From: Bdellovibrionales bacterium Ga0074137
GTDB lineage: Bacteria > Bdellovibrionota > Bdellovibrionia > Bdellovibrionales > JAMPXM01
Length of the DNA stretch: 64,000 bases
Direction of reading: 5' to 3'
Assembly (NCBI GenBank): GCA_001464715.1
Contig: LNDT01000008.1
Location: forward strand, 62,001-126,000
The notes below the pieces were generated by a model. It worked only from the letters and a program-made list of their open reading frames with translations. It ran no database searches and was not told the origin of the DNA. Made by a program: the position numbers and the translations under genes. Shown here piece after piece: positions 1 through 8,361 of the stretch. Numbering within the stretch: the first letter of the stretch is position 1; every line of letters begins with the position of its first letter.

Positions 1-103
1 CCAGAAGAAGAATCACGACGATCAAAGTCAGACCGATCAGCACGCCGAACGTAAGGTCATTCTTTTCAAGAAAAATAAAACGCACGAGCGCGTTGAAATC
101 CAT
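1..103 (-). CDS. Membrane-anchored protein, N-terminal fragment (runs off window)
   Basis: An ATG on the minus strand at 103 opens a frame that continues past the window edge without a stop. The 34 visible residues begin MDFNALVRFIF, then a short charged stretch (LEKND), then a strongly hydrophobic segment (VLIGLTLIVVILLL) that looks like a membrane anchor or uncleaved signal. Too little is present to name a family. Only the N-terminus is seen, so the start is tentative. Confidence 0.45.
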   Translation of the reverse strand, partial: MDFNALVRFIFLEKNDLTFGVLIGLTLIVVILLL

Positions 104-160
104 AATCGCTATTTTCGCGCGATCCCATGAAAATGAACAAGAAAAAGCGCGCAGGACAGA

Positions 161-184
161 GGTCGAGCCCGCAAAAACTCGACC
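161..184 (-). terminator. Hairpin downstream of the SDR gene
   Basis: GGTCGAG and CTCGACC form a perfect 7-bp stem around a 10-nt loop, 26 nt past the stop of the SDR gene. No clear U-tract follows the stem, so it may be a weak or factor-dependent terminator or only an mRNA 3' end hairpin. Confidence 0.4.
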
Positions 185-209
185 CTTGGTTCGCGGATGA
201 AGTTAAACG

Positions 210-995
210 CTAAAAACCCTCGCGTCGAAACTTCGACGACACCGCAGATGCAAAAAACTTCGGCAAGTGTCTTGCGAAAGCAAGGCCTGCGCGAGTAAAT
301 CCCTTTGGCGATAAGACGTCGCGGTCATCTAAGACTGCCTCAATGACCTGATTTGCCCAGACATCCGGGGCGACCACGCCCTCAAGCATCGACAGATCCA
401 TTTTCGAGCCGTACTTAACTGCAATCTCGTCAAACATCCGCGTCTTAACTCCGGGAGTCAGAAGCGTCAGAGTCGAGACTCCCGTCCCGCGAAGTTCAAC
501 CGCAAGACACGCTGTGAGAGCCACAACACCTGTCTTTGCGGCCGAATACGTCGATGCCAATGGGAAATTCATGACGCCCGAAACGCTAGAATTGTTCACG
601 ATCTTTCCACGTTTTCGCGCCAGCATTCCTGGAATCACGGCATGACTCAAATGCGTAAGCCCTAAAAGGTTCACTTGAAACATCGAATAGATCTCATCCA
701 GCGGCTGCTCTTCAAGAAGTCCACCTGTGAGTAGCCCTGCGTTGTTAACCAAGATATCAAACTCAAGTTTTAATATTTCAGGAAGCGACTTTTCGATCGA
801 TTCTCTTGTCGACATATCAAGACGAATCGCTTTTGCATCGCCAATCTCTTTGAGTGCGCTCAAGACCTCGGGGCTCTCGGGAGACCGAACACCGATCCAA
901 ACTTTTCCACCAGCGCGCGCAAAGGCTATAGCCAGCGCAAGGCCGATGCCTCGATTTCCACCTGTGATCAAGATACGTGAACCATCTATTTTCAT
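210..995 (-). CDS. Short-chain dehydrogenase/reductase (SDR)
   Basis: A classical SDR of about 261 aa, the usual size of the family; these are soluble NAD(P)(H)-dependent oxidoreductases. The N-terminal nucleotide-binding motif reads TGGNRGIG, the structural NNAG motif follows near residue 85, and the catalytic part has the NSS serine region and YSAAK (YxxxK). The frame stays open upstream to a TTG at 1052, but that extension runs through the terminator of the next gene and has no Rossmann character, so the ATG at 995 (MKIDGSRILITGG) is preferred, although no good ribosome binding site is visible. The sequence resembles DltE-type SDRs, but the substrate cannot be read from it. Confidence 0.85.
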   Translation of the reverse strand: MKIDGSRILITGGNRGIGLALAIAFARAGGKVWIGVRSPESPEVLSALKEIGDAKAIRLDMSTRESIEKSLPEILKLEFDILVNNAGLLTGGLLEEQPLDEIYSMFQVNLLGLTHLSHAVIPGMLARKRGKIVNNSSVSGVMNFPLASTYSAAKTGVVALTACLAVELRGTGVSTLTLLTPGVKTRMFDEIAVKYGSKMDLSMLEGVVAPDVWANQVIEAVLDDRDVLSPKGFTRAGLAFARHLPKFFASAVSSKFRREGF

Positions 996-1022
996 AGAGA
1001 CACTTGAGCACGGTTCAAAAAG

Positions 1023-1074
1023 GAACGGGAGGACTTTCGTCCCCCCGTTCAAAAGGAATGAGAACCCTCATTCC
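1023..1074 (-). terminator. Double hairpin; intrinsic terminator after the metalloprotease gene
   Basis: Read on the minus strand, GGAATGAG-GGTT-CTCATTCC (1055-1074) is a perfect 8-bp stem followed by TTTT, a standard intrinsic terminator 18 nt after the stop of the large lipoprotein gene. A second stem follows at once (1023-1050, AACGGG/CCCGTT plus GGAC/GTCC around a 4-nt loop), so the two sit in series before the SDR start. Confidence 0.75.
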
Positions 1075-1092
1075 CCCCTGTTCTAATTTATT

Positions 1093-4000
1093 TTAGTCTA
1101 AACCCGCCGCTTTCGAAATTTTGCGAATGAGTTTGATATTCGTCTCGGCTCGCGAAAGGTCGTCTGTCAGACGCTTCACTCGCAGTGGCGACGCTTTCGC
1201 TTCGACGGCTCGACTCAAAATCCCACCGATTTCAGTCGCAAAGCTTTGGAATTCTAAGGCCGCGGCCGTGTATTTAGCGCGCTTTGCAATCACGGGCGCA
1301 CAGTCCGAAGGAATCGCCGGGGCTTCGCTGCCCCCAGAAGACGCACCCGGAGTCAGCTCTTGAAATCGGAAGGTCGGCTTTGTGCCGCCCAGAAGCGCGC
1401 GAAGACGCCCCACGCCCGGAGGCAATGGCTCACTTGGCTGAGGATTTGACCGAGGCGGCGGAAGACGAATCCCAGGAGCAGCAGCGGGCACTTCTTTGCA
1501 CCGGCCCGTTGGATCCAAGGCTTCCATCGACTGGCTAAGAATCTGCCCCGTCGCATTCAAAATTCCACCCGCCTGGTCGGCGAGATTGATCGTGAGGAAC
1601 AACGGAACATCTTTACTCTGCGTCGCAAGAACATTCACAAGGGTCCACATCGAACCATCCTCAGCTTCCGTTGAAAGCAGAGGCTTCAGTACTTCATCGA
1701 TTTTAGGATCCGAAAGAGATTTAAGATTCTTCTCTAAGGCCTCCCGAGCATCAGCAAGTTCTGTGACCTTCATAATGTTGACCGCGTCGGCATCCGAAGC
1801 TTTTTGCTGACGTTCGACCCAAGTTTTTCTCTCAGCATCGATTTTTGCCGCCGCGGAAACGAGATCGTGAGAGATCGACTTTCTGTCGGTTGTCTGCGTC
1901 GCGCGATAGACATGCTGCCCGCTGGCCGAAGTGAACTGGGCCACATTTTGATCAAATGGCGCGCGGCAACCGGACTCGTCCGTCGAACACACTCGAAGCA
2001 AGTCCGCCATCGATTCATCAGAATCGCTGATGAAGTCCGTGAGAGCCGTGATCGTCGCAATCGACTTCACATCAAGATTTGTCGACGGAGCGGCCTTTGC
2101 CGGTAAAACTCCAAGCGGTGTTCGAAGCGGAATCGTCACAAGGCGATCACCGTCTGTGATCATCGATTTAAATAAGCTTCGGGAAAATTCCTGCGTGTGA
2201 GGAAAGGCGTAAGCATTTCCACTCATCGATCGACGAGAGTACTTTTGAATACCCATGTCTTTGATACCAAGAGCTACCATAGCTATATACTTGTCCCAGA
2301 AAGATCCAATATTAGTTTGCCGAGGAAAGGGACCCGACTCGTCCCACTCGGAAATAAAGGGTTTCCCGTAGCGGCCGATCTTTACTTCGCCCACCAAGCT
2401 CTTTAACTGCGCCATCACGTCGGGGGTTGTCGGAATTCCTCGACCACTGGCAAAGTCCTCAAGCGCCTTCTCGAGCTCGACATTGTCTGGAAGCTTTTGA
2501 AGCTGGAATTCATCCTGGCTTAGCGGCTCGGCGATATACATTCCGGGTTCGGTCGAACCCAAAACATCGACAAAAAACTGCTTTGCCAAAATATTGGCAA
2601 ATGCCAAGTCCGCCAATCCATAAGGCGTGTACTGCTGGGGGTTCATTCTCAAACCCTCAGGTCCGAAAAGTCCCATTTCAAATGTTTCCAAACTTGTTGG
2701 ATCAACACCCGCCTGCTCGGCATCAATGAAGTTACAAACATTCACAATTTCATTTTTATCGACGGACTCTCTCCAGTACCCGATGTCACATTCGTTTTCT
2801 TTTGCAGGGACAGACTTTGAGTCGATCAAAGCAAACAAAAACTCATCCATCACTTGGCGAACCGGAATGAAGTAGCGAACAAGCGCGCCCATTGGGTACG
2901 ATCTGGCTCGCTGCTCAAAGGTCGCTCGGTCACGCCGCATGTGCGACAGAACCCAGTTTGTTTGATAGTCCTCAATCAGGTTGAAAGTGATTTCCGAGAC
3001 GTTTCGGCCTTTGTCAAAACGCCGACAAAGAATCGACTCATTCACTTGATGATCCGTACAAAATTTAAAGCCACTCGTTACTGCAGGGTCAGTTTTCTTA
3101 TCGATCGATCGATTGTAGGCATACCGAATCGCAGCCACGTCGTAGGGGGCAAGCCCCCCAATCTGAGAATAGAAGTCGCCGCCATAGTCCATGATCGACG
3201 AGAACATGTAGGGATCAAGATCTCCGGCAGCAACTGTTTTCCCTTCGGGCGGAAGCGCCGCTTCGGCTTCAAGTTTTCCGTTCAAGCGATGAAATTCGGG
3301 ATGATAGTGTTTTTCGTCGGCCGACGCGTGGAAGTTGTGACGAAGTCCAAACGTGTGCCCCAGCTCATGCAGAAGCGTCGAGTAATAGGTCTTCTGTTCG
3401 ACCTCTCGCTTGATTGCTTCCACCTGAGCACGGAAATCTTTTAAGTCAGGGTTGGCCGCCAAAACTTTTTTAATGTAGCGAAGAGTCGCTTCTTCAACGA
3501 GCTCGGCTCCGTGAATGCCCGTGGCGGCTTGCTGAACCATGCGCGCACGCTCTTCGCGAAGCCCCGCTCCGACATCATGCAAATGTTCAAGACCACCAAT
3601 TTCTGGAAGCCGACTTTTTGCTGCCGACCGCGCGCCTAAAAGACCAAAAGTCAGATCGAATCCGAAAATCGATCCGCCGAGGCGAGATTGCTCGGAGGTG
3701 GCAAAAAGCTCGGGCGCTTTTTTTACTAAATTTTCTTTGCGCGCCAGCGAGCGACCGACAGGTTCGCTGACTTGTTTAGTAATCGCACCGATTGAATTTC
3801 GAACTTCAAATTGAGATTCGCGACCAGAAAATTTCTGTACCTTTTGGGGTGCCGCTGGAAGCCCAAGCTTTAGACGAAGTGTTCTGCTGTCTGTACCTAC
3901 TTTGAAGTCACCAGGTTTTCGGAACAGCTCGTTAAGACGCTCTTTGGTCTCGGCATCGGTTGCGAGAAAGACTTGGCGAATCTCTTCATCCTCCAAGATC

Positions 4001-5196
4001 ATGGTAATGATGCTATCAACCCAACCCATTGTTCCACGGACGCCGTCCTCATAGACGGTCGCTCGGGCCGCGATCACTTCACCTGTGATTGGGTTTGACG
4101 CTTTTTGGGCGACACCCAAAAGTCCGCCCGGTGATTTCGCGCCGTAGTGAGCAATCGTGTTGAACCGAGGGTCAACCATATCGACGCTCTTTGATTCATC
4201 AAGAACCACGACGTCGTCGCCTCGACCCAAAGCGACTTTGAATGTTTCGTTCCAATCTTTGACGGCCTGACGAGTCACTGCGAGATACTTTTCCGGGTAA
4301 TTTTTCGTTAAATGCCAGACGACTTTTCCCGTCGAGCACGAGAGCGGACTGCCGCTTAAGTCCTTGCGACCGGGTTCGCACACATTAAAGAGATGAGCAT
4401 AAGTGACATTTTCGATTTCAGAATCCAAAAGACCTTTTTCGGGATTCTCAACGTCTTGCTGAGTGAAGAAGTAACCAAACCGTTTAAAATCTTCGTTGCG
4501 GTAATTGACCGGCTGAAAGTCGGTTGTTTTCAGCGGCATCAAGTGCGTGCGCGCTACGACACGGGAATTCGGCTGAACACCCCACCAACCCGAAGACCCT
4601 GGAGCACTGAACTCGGTCAGCCATGAAATATGACCTCCTTCATTGACTGGATCGGCCAGTAGCACGACGTTTTCAGTTTCGAGGTCCAACTGGTCTGTTG
4701 ATGCCGATAGCTTTGATGAAGCATTCGTCGGTTTCGCCCAGTCCACGCGCATGAACTTTCGCTGATTCCAAGGCCGCTCCTTGTTTTCAACGATTTTGTT
4801 GGTGGTTTCACCAAAATCATTTTGCTCACGCTGGATATCAAAATGGTCTTTGATCTCATAGGAAGCCAAGATGGACTGAGTTCCTGGTTTGTTGCTCAGA
4901 TTGTAGTGTTCGATGAACTGAACTTCAGTTTCTGTAATCCGGACGGTCACGAGTCCGTAGTCTTGCGAAAATCCAGGAATCGCCCCAACCACGTTGTTCG
5001 AGTCAGCCTCCTCGATCCCTCGTACGAGAGAAAAAACTTTGCCCTCGTAGTCCGCCTTAGTGACATAGGCATCCGGACTCACCATCGACTTTACTTCTTT
5101 CGACTTCGTGCACGCCGAAAGTGATAAAACGAAAAGTGCCAATCCGATCTTCAAAACTGGCGTAAAAACTGTCTTAAGTTTCAAATGAGCCAACAT
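1093..5196 (-). CDS. Giant zinc metalloprotease lipoprotein (metzincin type)
   Basis: A 1,367-residue exported lipoprotein. The signal peptide ends in the lipobox LSAC with Cys29 as the lipidation site, so it should be anchored in the outer or inner membrane facing the periplasm or outside. The zinc motif HELGHTFGLRH (residues 610-620) fits HEXXHXXGXXH, with three His ligands and the catalytic Glu. About 80 residues later SIMDYG fits the Met-turn of metzincins. The layout (long N-terminal domain, central catalytic domain, long C-terminal part with a Pro-rich stretch near residue 1270) resembles the bacterial 'zinc-dependent metalloprotease' families around DUF4953/DUF5117, but the exact family is unconfirmed. 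The start has AGAGG five nt upstream. It is followed by a terminator and preceded by the barrel gene on the same strand, so the two may be cotranscribed. Substrate unknown. Confidence 0.85.
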   Translation of the reverse strand: MLAHLKLKTVFTPVLKIGLALFVLSLSACTKSKEVKSMVSPDAYVTKADYEGKVFSLVRGIEEADSNNVVGAIPGFSQDYGLVTVRITETEVQFIEHYNLSNKPGTQSILASYEIKDHFDIQREQNDFGETTNKIVENKERPWNQRKFMRVDWAKPTNASSKLSASTDQLDLETENVVLLADPVNEGGHISWLTEFSAPGSSGWWGVQPNSRVVARTHLMPLKTTDFQPVNYRNEDFKRFGYFFTQQDVENPEKGLLDSEIENVTYAHLFNVCEPGRKDLSGSPLSCSTGKVVWHLTKNYPEKYLAVTRQAVKDWNETFKVALGRGDDVVVLDESKSVDMVDPRFNTIAHYGAKSPGGLLGVAQKASNPITGEVIAARATVYEDGVRGTMGWVDSIITMILEDEEIRQVFLATDAETKERLNELFRKPGDFKVGTDSRTLRLKLGLPAAPQKVQKFSGRESQFEVRNSIGAITKQVSEPVGRSLARKENLVKKAPELFATSEQSRLGGSIFGFDLTFGLLGARSAAKSRLPEIGGLEHLHDVGAGLREERARMVQQAATGIHGAELVEEATLRYIKKVLAANPDLKDFRAQVEAIKREVEQKTYYSTLLHELGHTFGLRHNFHASADEKHYHPEFHRLNGKLEAEAALPPEGKTVAAGDLDPYMFSSIMDYGGDFYSQIGGLAPYDVAAIRYAYNRSIDKKTDPAVTSGFKFCTDHQVNESILCRRFDKGRNVSEITFNLIEDYQTNWVLSHMRRDRATFEQRARSYPMGALVRYFIPVRQVMDEFLFALIDSKSVPAKENECDIGYWRESVDKNEIVNVCNFIDAEQAGVDPTSLETFEMGLFGPEGLRMNPQQYTPYGLADLAFANILAKQFFVDVLGSTEPGMYIAEPLSQDEFQLQKLPDNVELEKALEDFASGRGIPTTPDVMAQLKSLVGEVKIGRYGKPFISEWDESGPFPRQTNIGSFWDKYIAMVALGIKDMGIQKYSRRSMSGNAYAFPHTQEFSRSLFKSMITDGDRLVTIPLRTPLGVLPAKAAPSTNLDVKSIATITALTDFISDSDESMADLLRVCSTDESGCRAPFDQNVAQFTSASGQHVYRATQTTDRKSISHDLVSAAAKIDAERKTWVERQQKASDADAVNIMKVTELADAREALEKNLKSLSDPKIDEVLKPLLSTEAEDGSMWTLVNVLATQSKDVPLFLTINLADQAGGILNATGQILSQSMEALDPTGRCKEVPAAAPGIRLPPPRSNPQPSEPLPPGVGRLRALLGGTKPTFRFQELTPGASSGGSEAPAIPSDCAPVIAKRAKYTAAALEFQSFATEIGGILSRAVEAKASPLRVKRLTDDLSRAETNIKLIRKISKAAGLD

Positions 5197-5223
5197 AGAG
5201 GCCTCTTTCTAAAAGACGAACAC

Positions 5224-6180
5224 TTATAAAATAAAAATAACGTCAAAAAAGTACTGAGCCGTATCGGGCGCGTAGAATCGAATTCGAGCCGCCTGACCAT
5301 CCGGCTCAAGAGTTCCACGCTCCGTCGAAACTCCAATCGACAATGCCAATTTCTGAGACAACGAATAATCGGCCGATAGAGCGGCAATCTGACTTCCCCG
5401 CCCCACGTTTTGAAAACTCACGGCGTAAACGTAAACGAAACTTGCCCCCAATGAGAATTGGTCACTGAGGCTGTAGTAGACGGCACTTGCACTGCGGACT
5501 GCATTCGGAGCATTGACGACGCCAGCGCCGGACATGTCGTACTCGTAGAACGAATGAGAATAGCCAATACTTTGCTGAAGAAAAAATCGACCCAAGCCTT
5601 TTGAGCCTGTGACCGCCAAGCCATTCGACCAAAGGAAGTGACGCCGCTTGGAGAGAACATTGTCAGCACCTATGGAGGCCGAAGTCGAAACTGAAAGTGA
5701 GTCGATCCATGTCGCCTCAAAGTCGCGTCCAGAGATGAAACTCTTTGAAACGGAAAAAAGTGGATTATCGAAGCTTCCTTTTGAACCGTCTTCTTGCGCG
5801 TACGAGTACTCACGCGAGTAACTCACTCGTGCGGTTCCTGTGATCGTCGATTTCTTATGAGTGGCAGAGCCGGTGGCCATGTACCAACCCTGATACGAGA
5901 TGGGACTTGCTTCATCAGCACTCCGAAGTGTCTCGAAAAGCAGCTGGCCACTGAAGACGAAAGGACGCTGAGAATCGGATTCAAGGGCCGAGGCCGCAAG
6001 AGTCGCCGGATCGTTGGCCAAAGCGGCGGTCTGAGCTTCGGCTGGTCTTGAGAAAAAGCTTGATAGAAAAGTCATCGCAACGACGAAGAACAAAAATAGA
6101 AGAATCGTCGAAAGTGCGTCGAACAGACGTCGAGCAGGAGTGCCACCGATAGAGTATTTTTGAAGATCCGATCGCCCCAC
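5224..6180 (-). CDS. Outer-membrane beta-barrel protein, hypothetical
   Basis: About 318 aa. A hydrophobic segment (residues 25-44) ends in a signal-peptidase-like RPAEAQ site, then comes a run of alternating polar/hydrophobic stretches rich in Ser, Tyr and Gly typical of transmembrane beta strands, as in an outer-membrane barrel. I chose the GTG at 6180 because GAGGGG lies 6 nt upstream; the frame stays open to a TTG at 6204. Either start gives an unusually long N-region before the hydrophobic core. Its stop lies 27 nt from the start of the metalloprotease lipoprotein, so the two probably share a transcript. Function not recognised: porin, transporter or adhesin remain possible. Confidence 0.65.
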   Translation of the reverse strand: MGRSDLQKYSIGGTPARRLFDALSTILLFLFFVVAMTFLSSFFSRPAEAQTAALANDPATLAASALESDSQRPFVFSGQLLFETLRSADEASPISYQGWYMATGSATHKKSTITGTARVSYSREYSYAQEDGSKGSFDNPLFSVSKSFISGRDFEATWIDSLSVSTSASIGADNVLSKRRHFLWSNGLAVTGSKGLGRFFLQQSIGYSHSFYEYDMSGAGVVNAPNAVRSASAVYYSLSDQFSLGASFVYVYAVSFQNVGRGSQIAALSADYSLSQKLALSIGVSTERGTLEPDGQAARIRFYAPDTAQYFFDVIFIL

Positions 6181-6316
6181 GCGAAACCCCTCGCACGACA
6201 CCAATGTCGCGTTGGTTTTCGTACCACGGCGAAACCAGGTCCCGAATGCAAGTCTTTGGGGGCTTTCCTAGTTACACGGTCCTAGGTGAAATTGCGAAAG
6301 GAAGACAGTGCTATGA

Positions 6317-6338
6317 GGGGCCCCGCTTATGGGGCCCC
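6317..6338. repeat. Perfect GGGGCCCC hairpin
   Basis: Two copies of the self-complementary octamer GGGGCCCC, 6 nt apart, give an 8-bp all-GC stem. It lies upstream of the barrel gene and just past the end of the small ORF on the same strand (6365-6676), where a transcription stop would be useful. No T-tract follows on either strand. Confidence 0.55.
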
Positions 6339-6364
6339 CAAAGGGCTTCAATACCAGGCGCGTT

Positions 6365-6676
6365 TTAGAGGACATTGCCGAATCCGCCACGTCGCATTTC
6401 GACACTTTCAAATTCGTGCCGCTCGAGGCTTCGACGCCCGGGCGCCACTCGACGAATCAGCGAAACCTGAAAAAGTCGCCCTAAAATAGCAATCGTCAGC
6501 CACGCCCAACCGCGGATTCTCGAGACCCAACGGACGGCGGAAGAGTTCATTCCGCTTTGGTGCGAAACTTTCGATTCAGAGCTCGAAATGTCGACGGATT
6601 CCAAAGCGGCGGACCGAGATTTTCTGGCCTCGTCCCAATATTCTAATGATCCAAGAGATCCTGTCTGAGTTTTCAT
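6365..6676 (-). CDS. Small hypothetical protein with one possible membrane segment
   Basis: A 103-aa ORF with an ATG preceded by AGGA at 7-nt spacing. The first half is Ser/charged (MKTQTGSLGSLEYWDEARK), followed by a hydrophobic stretch (WAWLTIAILGRLFQVSLI, about residues 57-74) that could span a membrane, and a basic C-terminus. No family is recognised. It stands alone in a gene-poor stretch between 6,181 and 7,264, so it may be a real small gene or chance; the ribosome binding site is the main support. Confidence 0.4.
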   Translation of the reverse strand: MKTQTGSLGSLEYWDEARKSRSAALESVDISSSESKVSHQSGMNSSAVRWVSRIRGWAWLTIAILGRLFQVSLIRRVAPGRRSLERHEFESVEMRRGGFGNVL

Positions 6677-6903
6677 ATAAGTCCTAAAGTTAAATTTTGT
6701 TAAAGCAAAGCCGTGCCATTCGTCCGCTTTGGACGAAGATGGAATCGACTTATCAAGTTTTCTAAAATGAGCTTTTTCTGAAACAAGGCCTAAGGCTCGC
6801 GCGCTCAGCGAGAGTTAGAGGCGCATCGTGGTTGCTATCCCAAACGTGCGACCGGTTTTTCCTAATTTCTTCGTAAAGCTTCGGACGGATTTTCGGATTC
6901 GTC
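6677..6903. other. Gene-poor interval with one hairpin
   Basis: No convincing coding frame. TTCGTCC-GCTTT-GGACGAA (6719-6737) is a perfect 7-bp stem that could end transcription from the small ORF at 6904-7080 on the minus strand. The remainder shows no repeat or RNA gene I recognise. Confidence 0.4.
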
Positions 6904-7080
6904 CTATAAGACCGAGACGTCGACTTTGCCACTTAGCCGGCAGTCGCATCGATCTTTCAATCGGAGGGCTGCTGGCATTTTCATCGTCGTTCGGTCCATC
7001 ACATCCGCTGGGGTTCCTCGTGTGGGCTCGCTTGCGAGCGTCGCAATAAGAAGCGTCGCGGGTGTTGTCGTAATGATCAT
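6904..7080 (-). CDS. 58-aa hypothetical protein with a near-perfect Shine-Dalgarno
   Basis: The ATG at 7080 is preceded by AAAGGAGG with a 6-nt spacer, the strongest ribosome binding site in this part of the window, which argues that the short frame is translated. The peptide starts MIITTTPATLLIATLAS, mildly hydrophobic, then becomes polar with a Cys-Asp-Cys (CDC) near residue 45 and ends KVDVSVL. The frame is open further upstream to 7266, but that part lies before the ribosome binding site. No homology is recognised. It is divergent from the ferredoxin gene at 7265. Confidence 0.45.
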   Translation of the reverse strand: MIITTTPATLLIATLASEPTRGTPADVMDRTTMKMPAALRLKDRCDCRLSGKVDVSVL

Positions 7081-7264
7081 TGCAGTCCTCCTTTCGTAGA
7101 GTGACCGGGAGTTAATAATTCCGGTTCTTTTTAATTCTGAACGGAGAACCTCATCGCGCGCAAGAGGAAATATAAAAAAAATTAAAATTCTCGACGCCAC
7201 GTCGACATAGTCCGACGACGTTTCACGTAGCGAACTGGTTCCAAATCGGGTACTGTCCCTCTTC

Positions 7265-7642
7265 ATGACGGATCTCGAAATAAAATCGCAACCCTTCGCA
7301 CTTCACGTCCTTGTTTGCACAAATGCGCGTCCCCTCACGCCCGGAGAAAAACAAAAAGCGTCCTGCGGCCCCCTTGGTGCCGAAGATGTTCGGGTCCAGT
7401 TGAAGGCCTGGCTGAATGAACAGATTCAAATTCGAGCCAAAAAGACGCCGGGAATCGCCACTCTCATAAAAACGCGAGTCAACGGGTCGGGCTGCCTCGA
7501 TTTCTGCAAAAAAGGAATCGCCATCGCCGTTTATCCAAAAGGGGACTTCACGCTTTTTGTTAAAAATAGCGAAGAAAGCTTAGCAGCGGTCAAAGCGCAG
7601 CTTTTAGAGCGTCTCGATGAAATTGAAAATCAAGTGCGATGA
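7265..7642 (+). CDS. Thioredoxin-like [2Fe-2S] ferredoxin
   Basis: 125 aa, the size of thioredoxin-fold ferredoxins. Four cysteines are placed as in that family: Cys18 (VLVCTNAR) and Cys34 in the N-terminal half, and Cys77/Cys81 in GSGCLDFC, expected to hold a [2Fe-2S] cluster. The C-terminal half (VYPKGDFTLFVK) matches the last strand of the fold. The protein is soluble and would act as a single-electron carrier; the partner is unknown. It overlaps the next gene by ATGA, so the two are translationally coupled. Confidence 0.8.
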   Translation: MTDLEIKSQPFALHVLVCTNARPLTPGEKQKASCGPLGAEDVRVQLKAWLNEQIQIRAKKTPGIATLIKTRVNGSGCLDFCKKGIAIAVYPKGDFTLFVKNSEESLAAVKAQLLERLDEIENQVR

Positions 7643-8361
7643 AACCTACGGATTTCGTGATCGATGAAAGCGACAGCTTTGCTGATACGATCATCAACTG
7701 CCGCCGCTGCCCTCGCCTTATCAAACACTGCAGAGCCGTGGCTGAGAAAAAAATCATGCGCCGCTCGGCCTTCGCTGATGAGATTTACTGGGGCCGGCCC
7801 GTTCCTAACTTTGGTAAGCTTCCCGCGCGACTTTTGATCGTCGGCCTTGCGCCTGGTGCTCACGGTGCAAACCGAACTTCACGTATGTTTACGGGTGATG
7901 ATTCTGGCCTATGGCTCTACCGCGCACTTTTTGATTCAGGGTTCGCAACCACACCGGGTGCCTCAACCGTCGGTGATAATCGTCTTATCGATTGCTCGAT
8001 CACAGCTGTCATTCACTGCGCTCCGCCAGGGAATCAGCCCGAACCCAATGAAGTCGCAAACTGTGAGCCATTTTTGATCGACACCATTAAGGCTTCGCGA
8101 CCAAAAGTTATTTTGGCTTTAGGTCAGCTCGCATGGACAAGGTCCTTGGTGGCCATTGAGAAGATTTACGGTGTGTCGTTGGGGCGCGGTAAGGAGCGTC
8201 CCAAATTCGCTCACGGGGCCCGCATCGAAGCTTCAAGCTCGATCCCCGTCACCGTGCTTTCGAGCTTTCACGTGAGCCGACAGAACACAAACACCGGTCG
8301 CCTCACGCGACCGATGTTGGACCAAGTTTTCGCGGCCGCACGAAAGGCCGTCGATAATTAA
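7639..8361 (+). CDS. Family 5 uracil-DNA glycosylase (UDGb)
   Basis: 240 aa. The signature GLAPGAHGANRT followed by FTGD (residues 69-87) is the active-site motif A of UDGb enzymes, and the C-terminal HVSRQNTNTGRLT is the family's motif with the DNA-binding His. Cysteines in NCRRC (21, 24), HCAPPG and NCEPF are placed to hold the [4Fe-4S] cluster common to families 4 and 5. The enzyme excises uracil and other deaminated bases to start base excision repair. It is coupled to the upstream ferredoxin by a 4-bp overlap, which is notable because the glycosylase itself carries an Fe-S cluster. Its TAA directly abuts the pstS stop on the other strand, with no spacer. Confidence 0.9.
   Translation: MKPTDFVIDESDSFADTIINCRRCPRLIKHCRAVAEKKIMRRSAFADEIYWGRPVPNFGKLPARLLIVGLAPGAHGANRTSRMFTGDDSGLWLYRALFDSGFATTPGASTVGDNRLIDCSITAVIHCAPPGNQPEPNEVANCEPFLIDTIKASRPKVILALGQLAWTRSLVAIEKIYGVSLGRGKERPKFAHGARIEASSSIPVTVLSSFHVSRQNTNTGRLTRPMLDQVFAAARKAVDN

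Noticed and set aside
727-1086. Long antisense ORFs, such as that opposite the SDR gene
   Set aside because: They are shadows of well-supported genes, have no ribosome binding sites and show no protein family features.
6828-7049. 73-aa plus-strand ORF
   Set aside because: No ribosome binding site and basic, non-protein-like composition; the opposite-strand 58-aa ORF has far better start signals.
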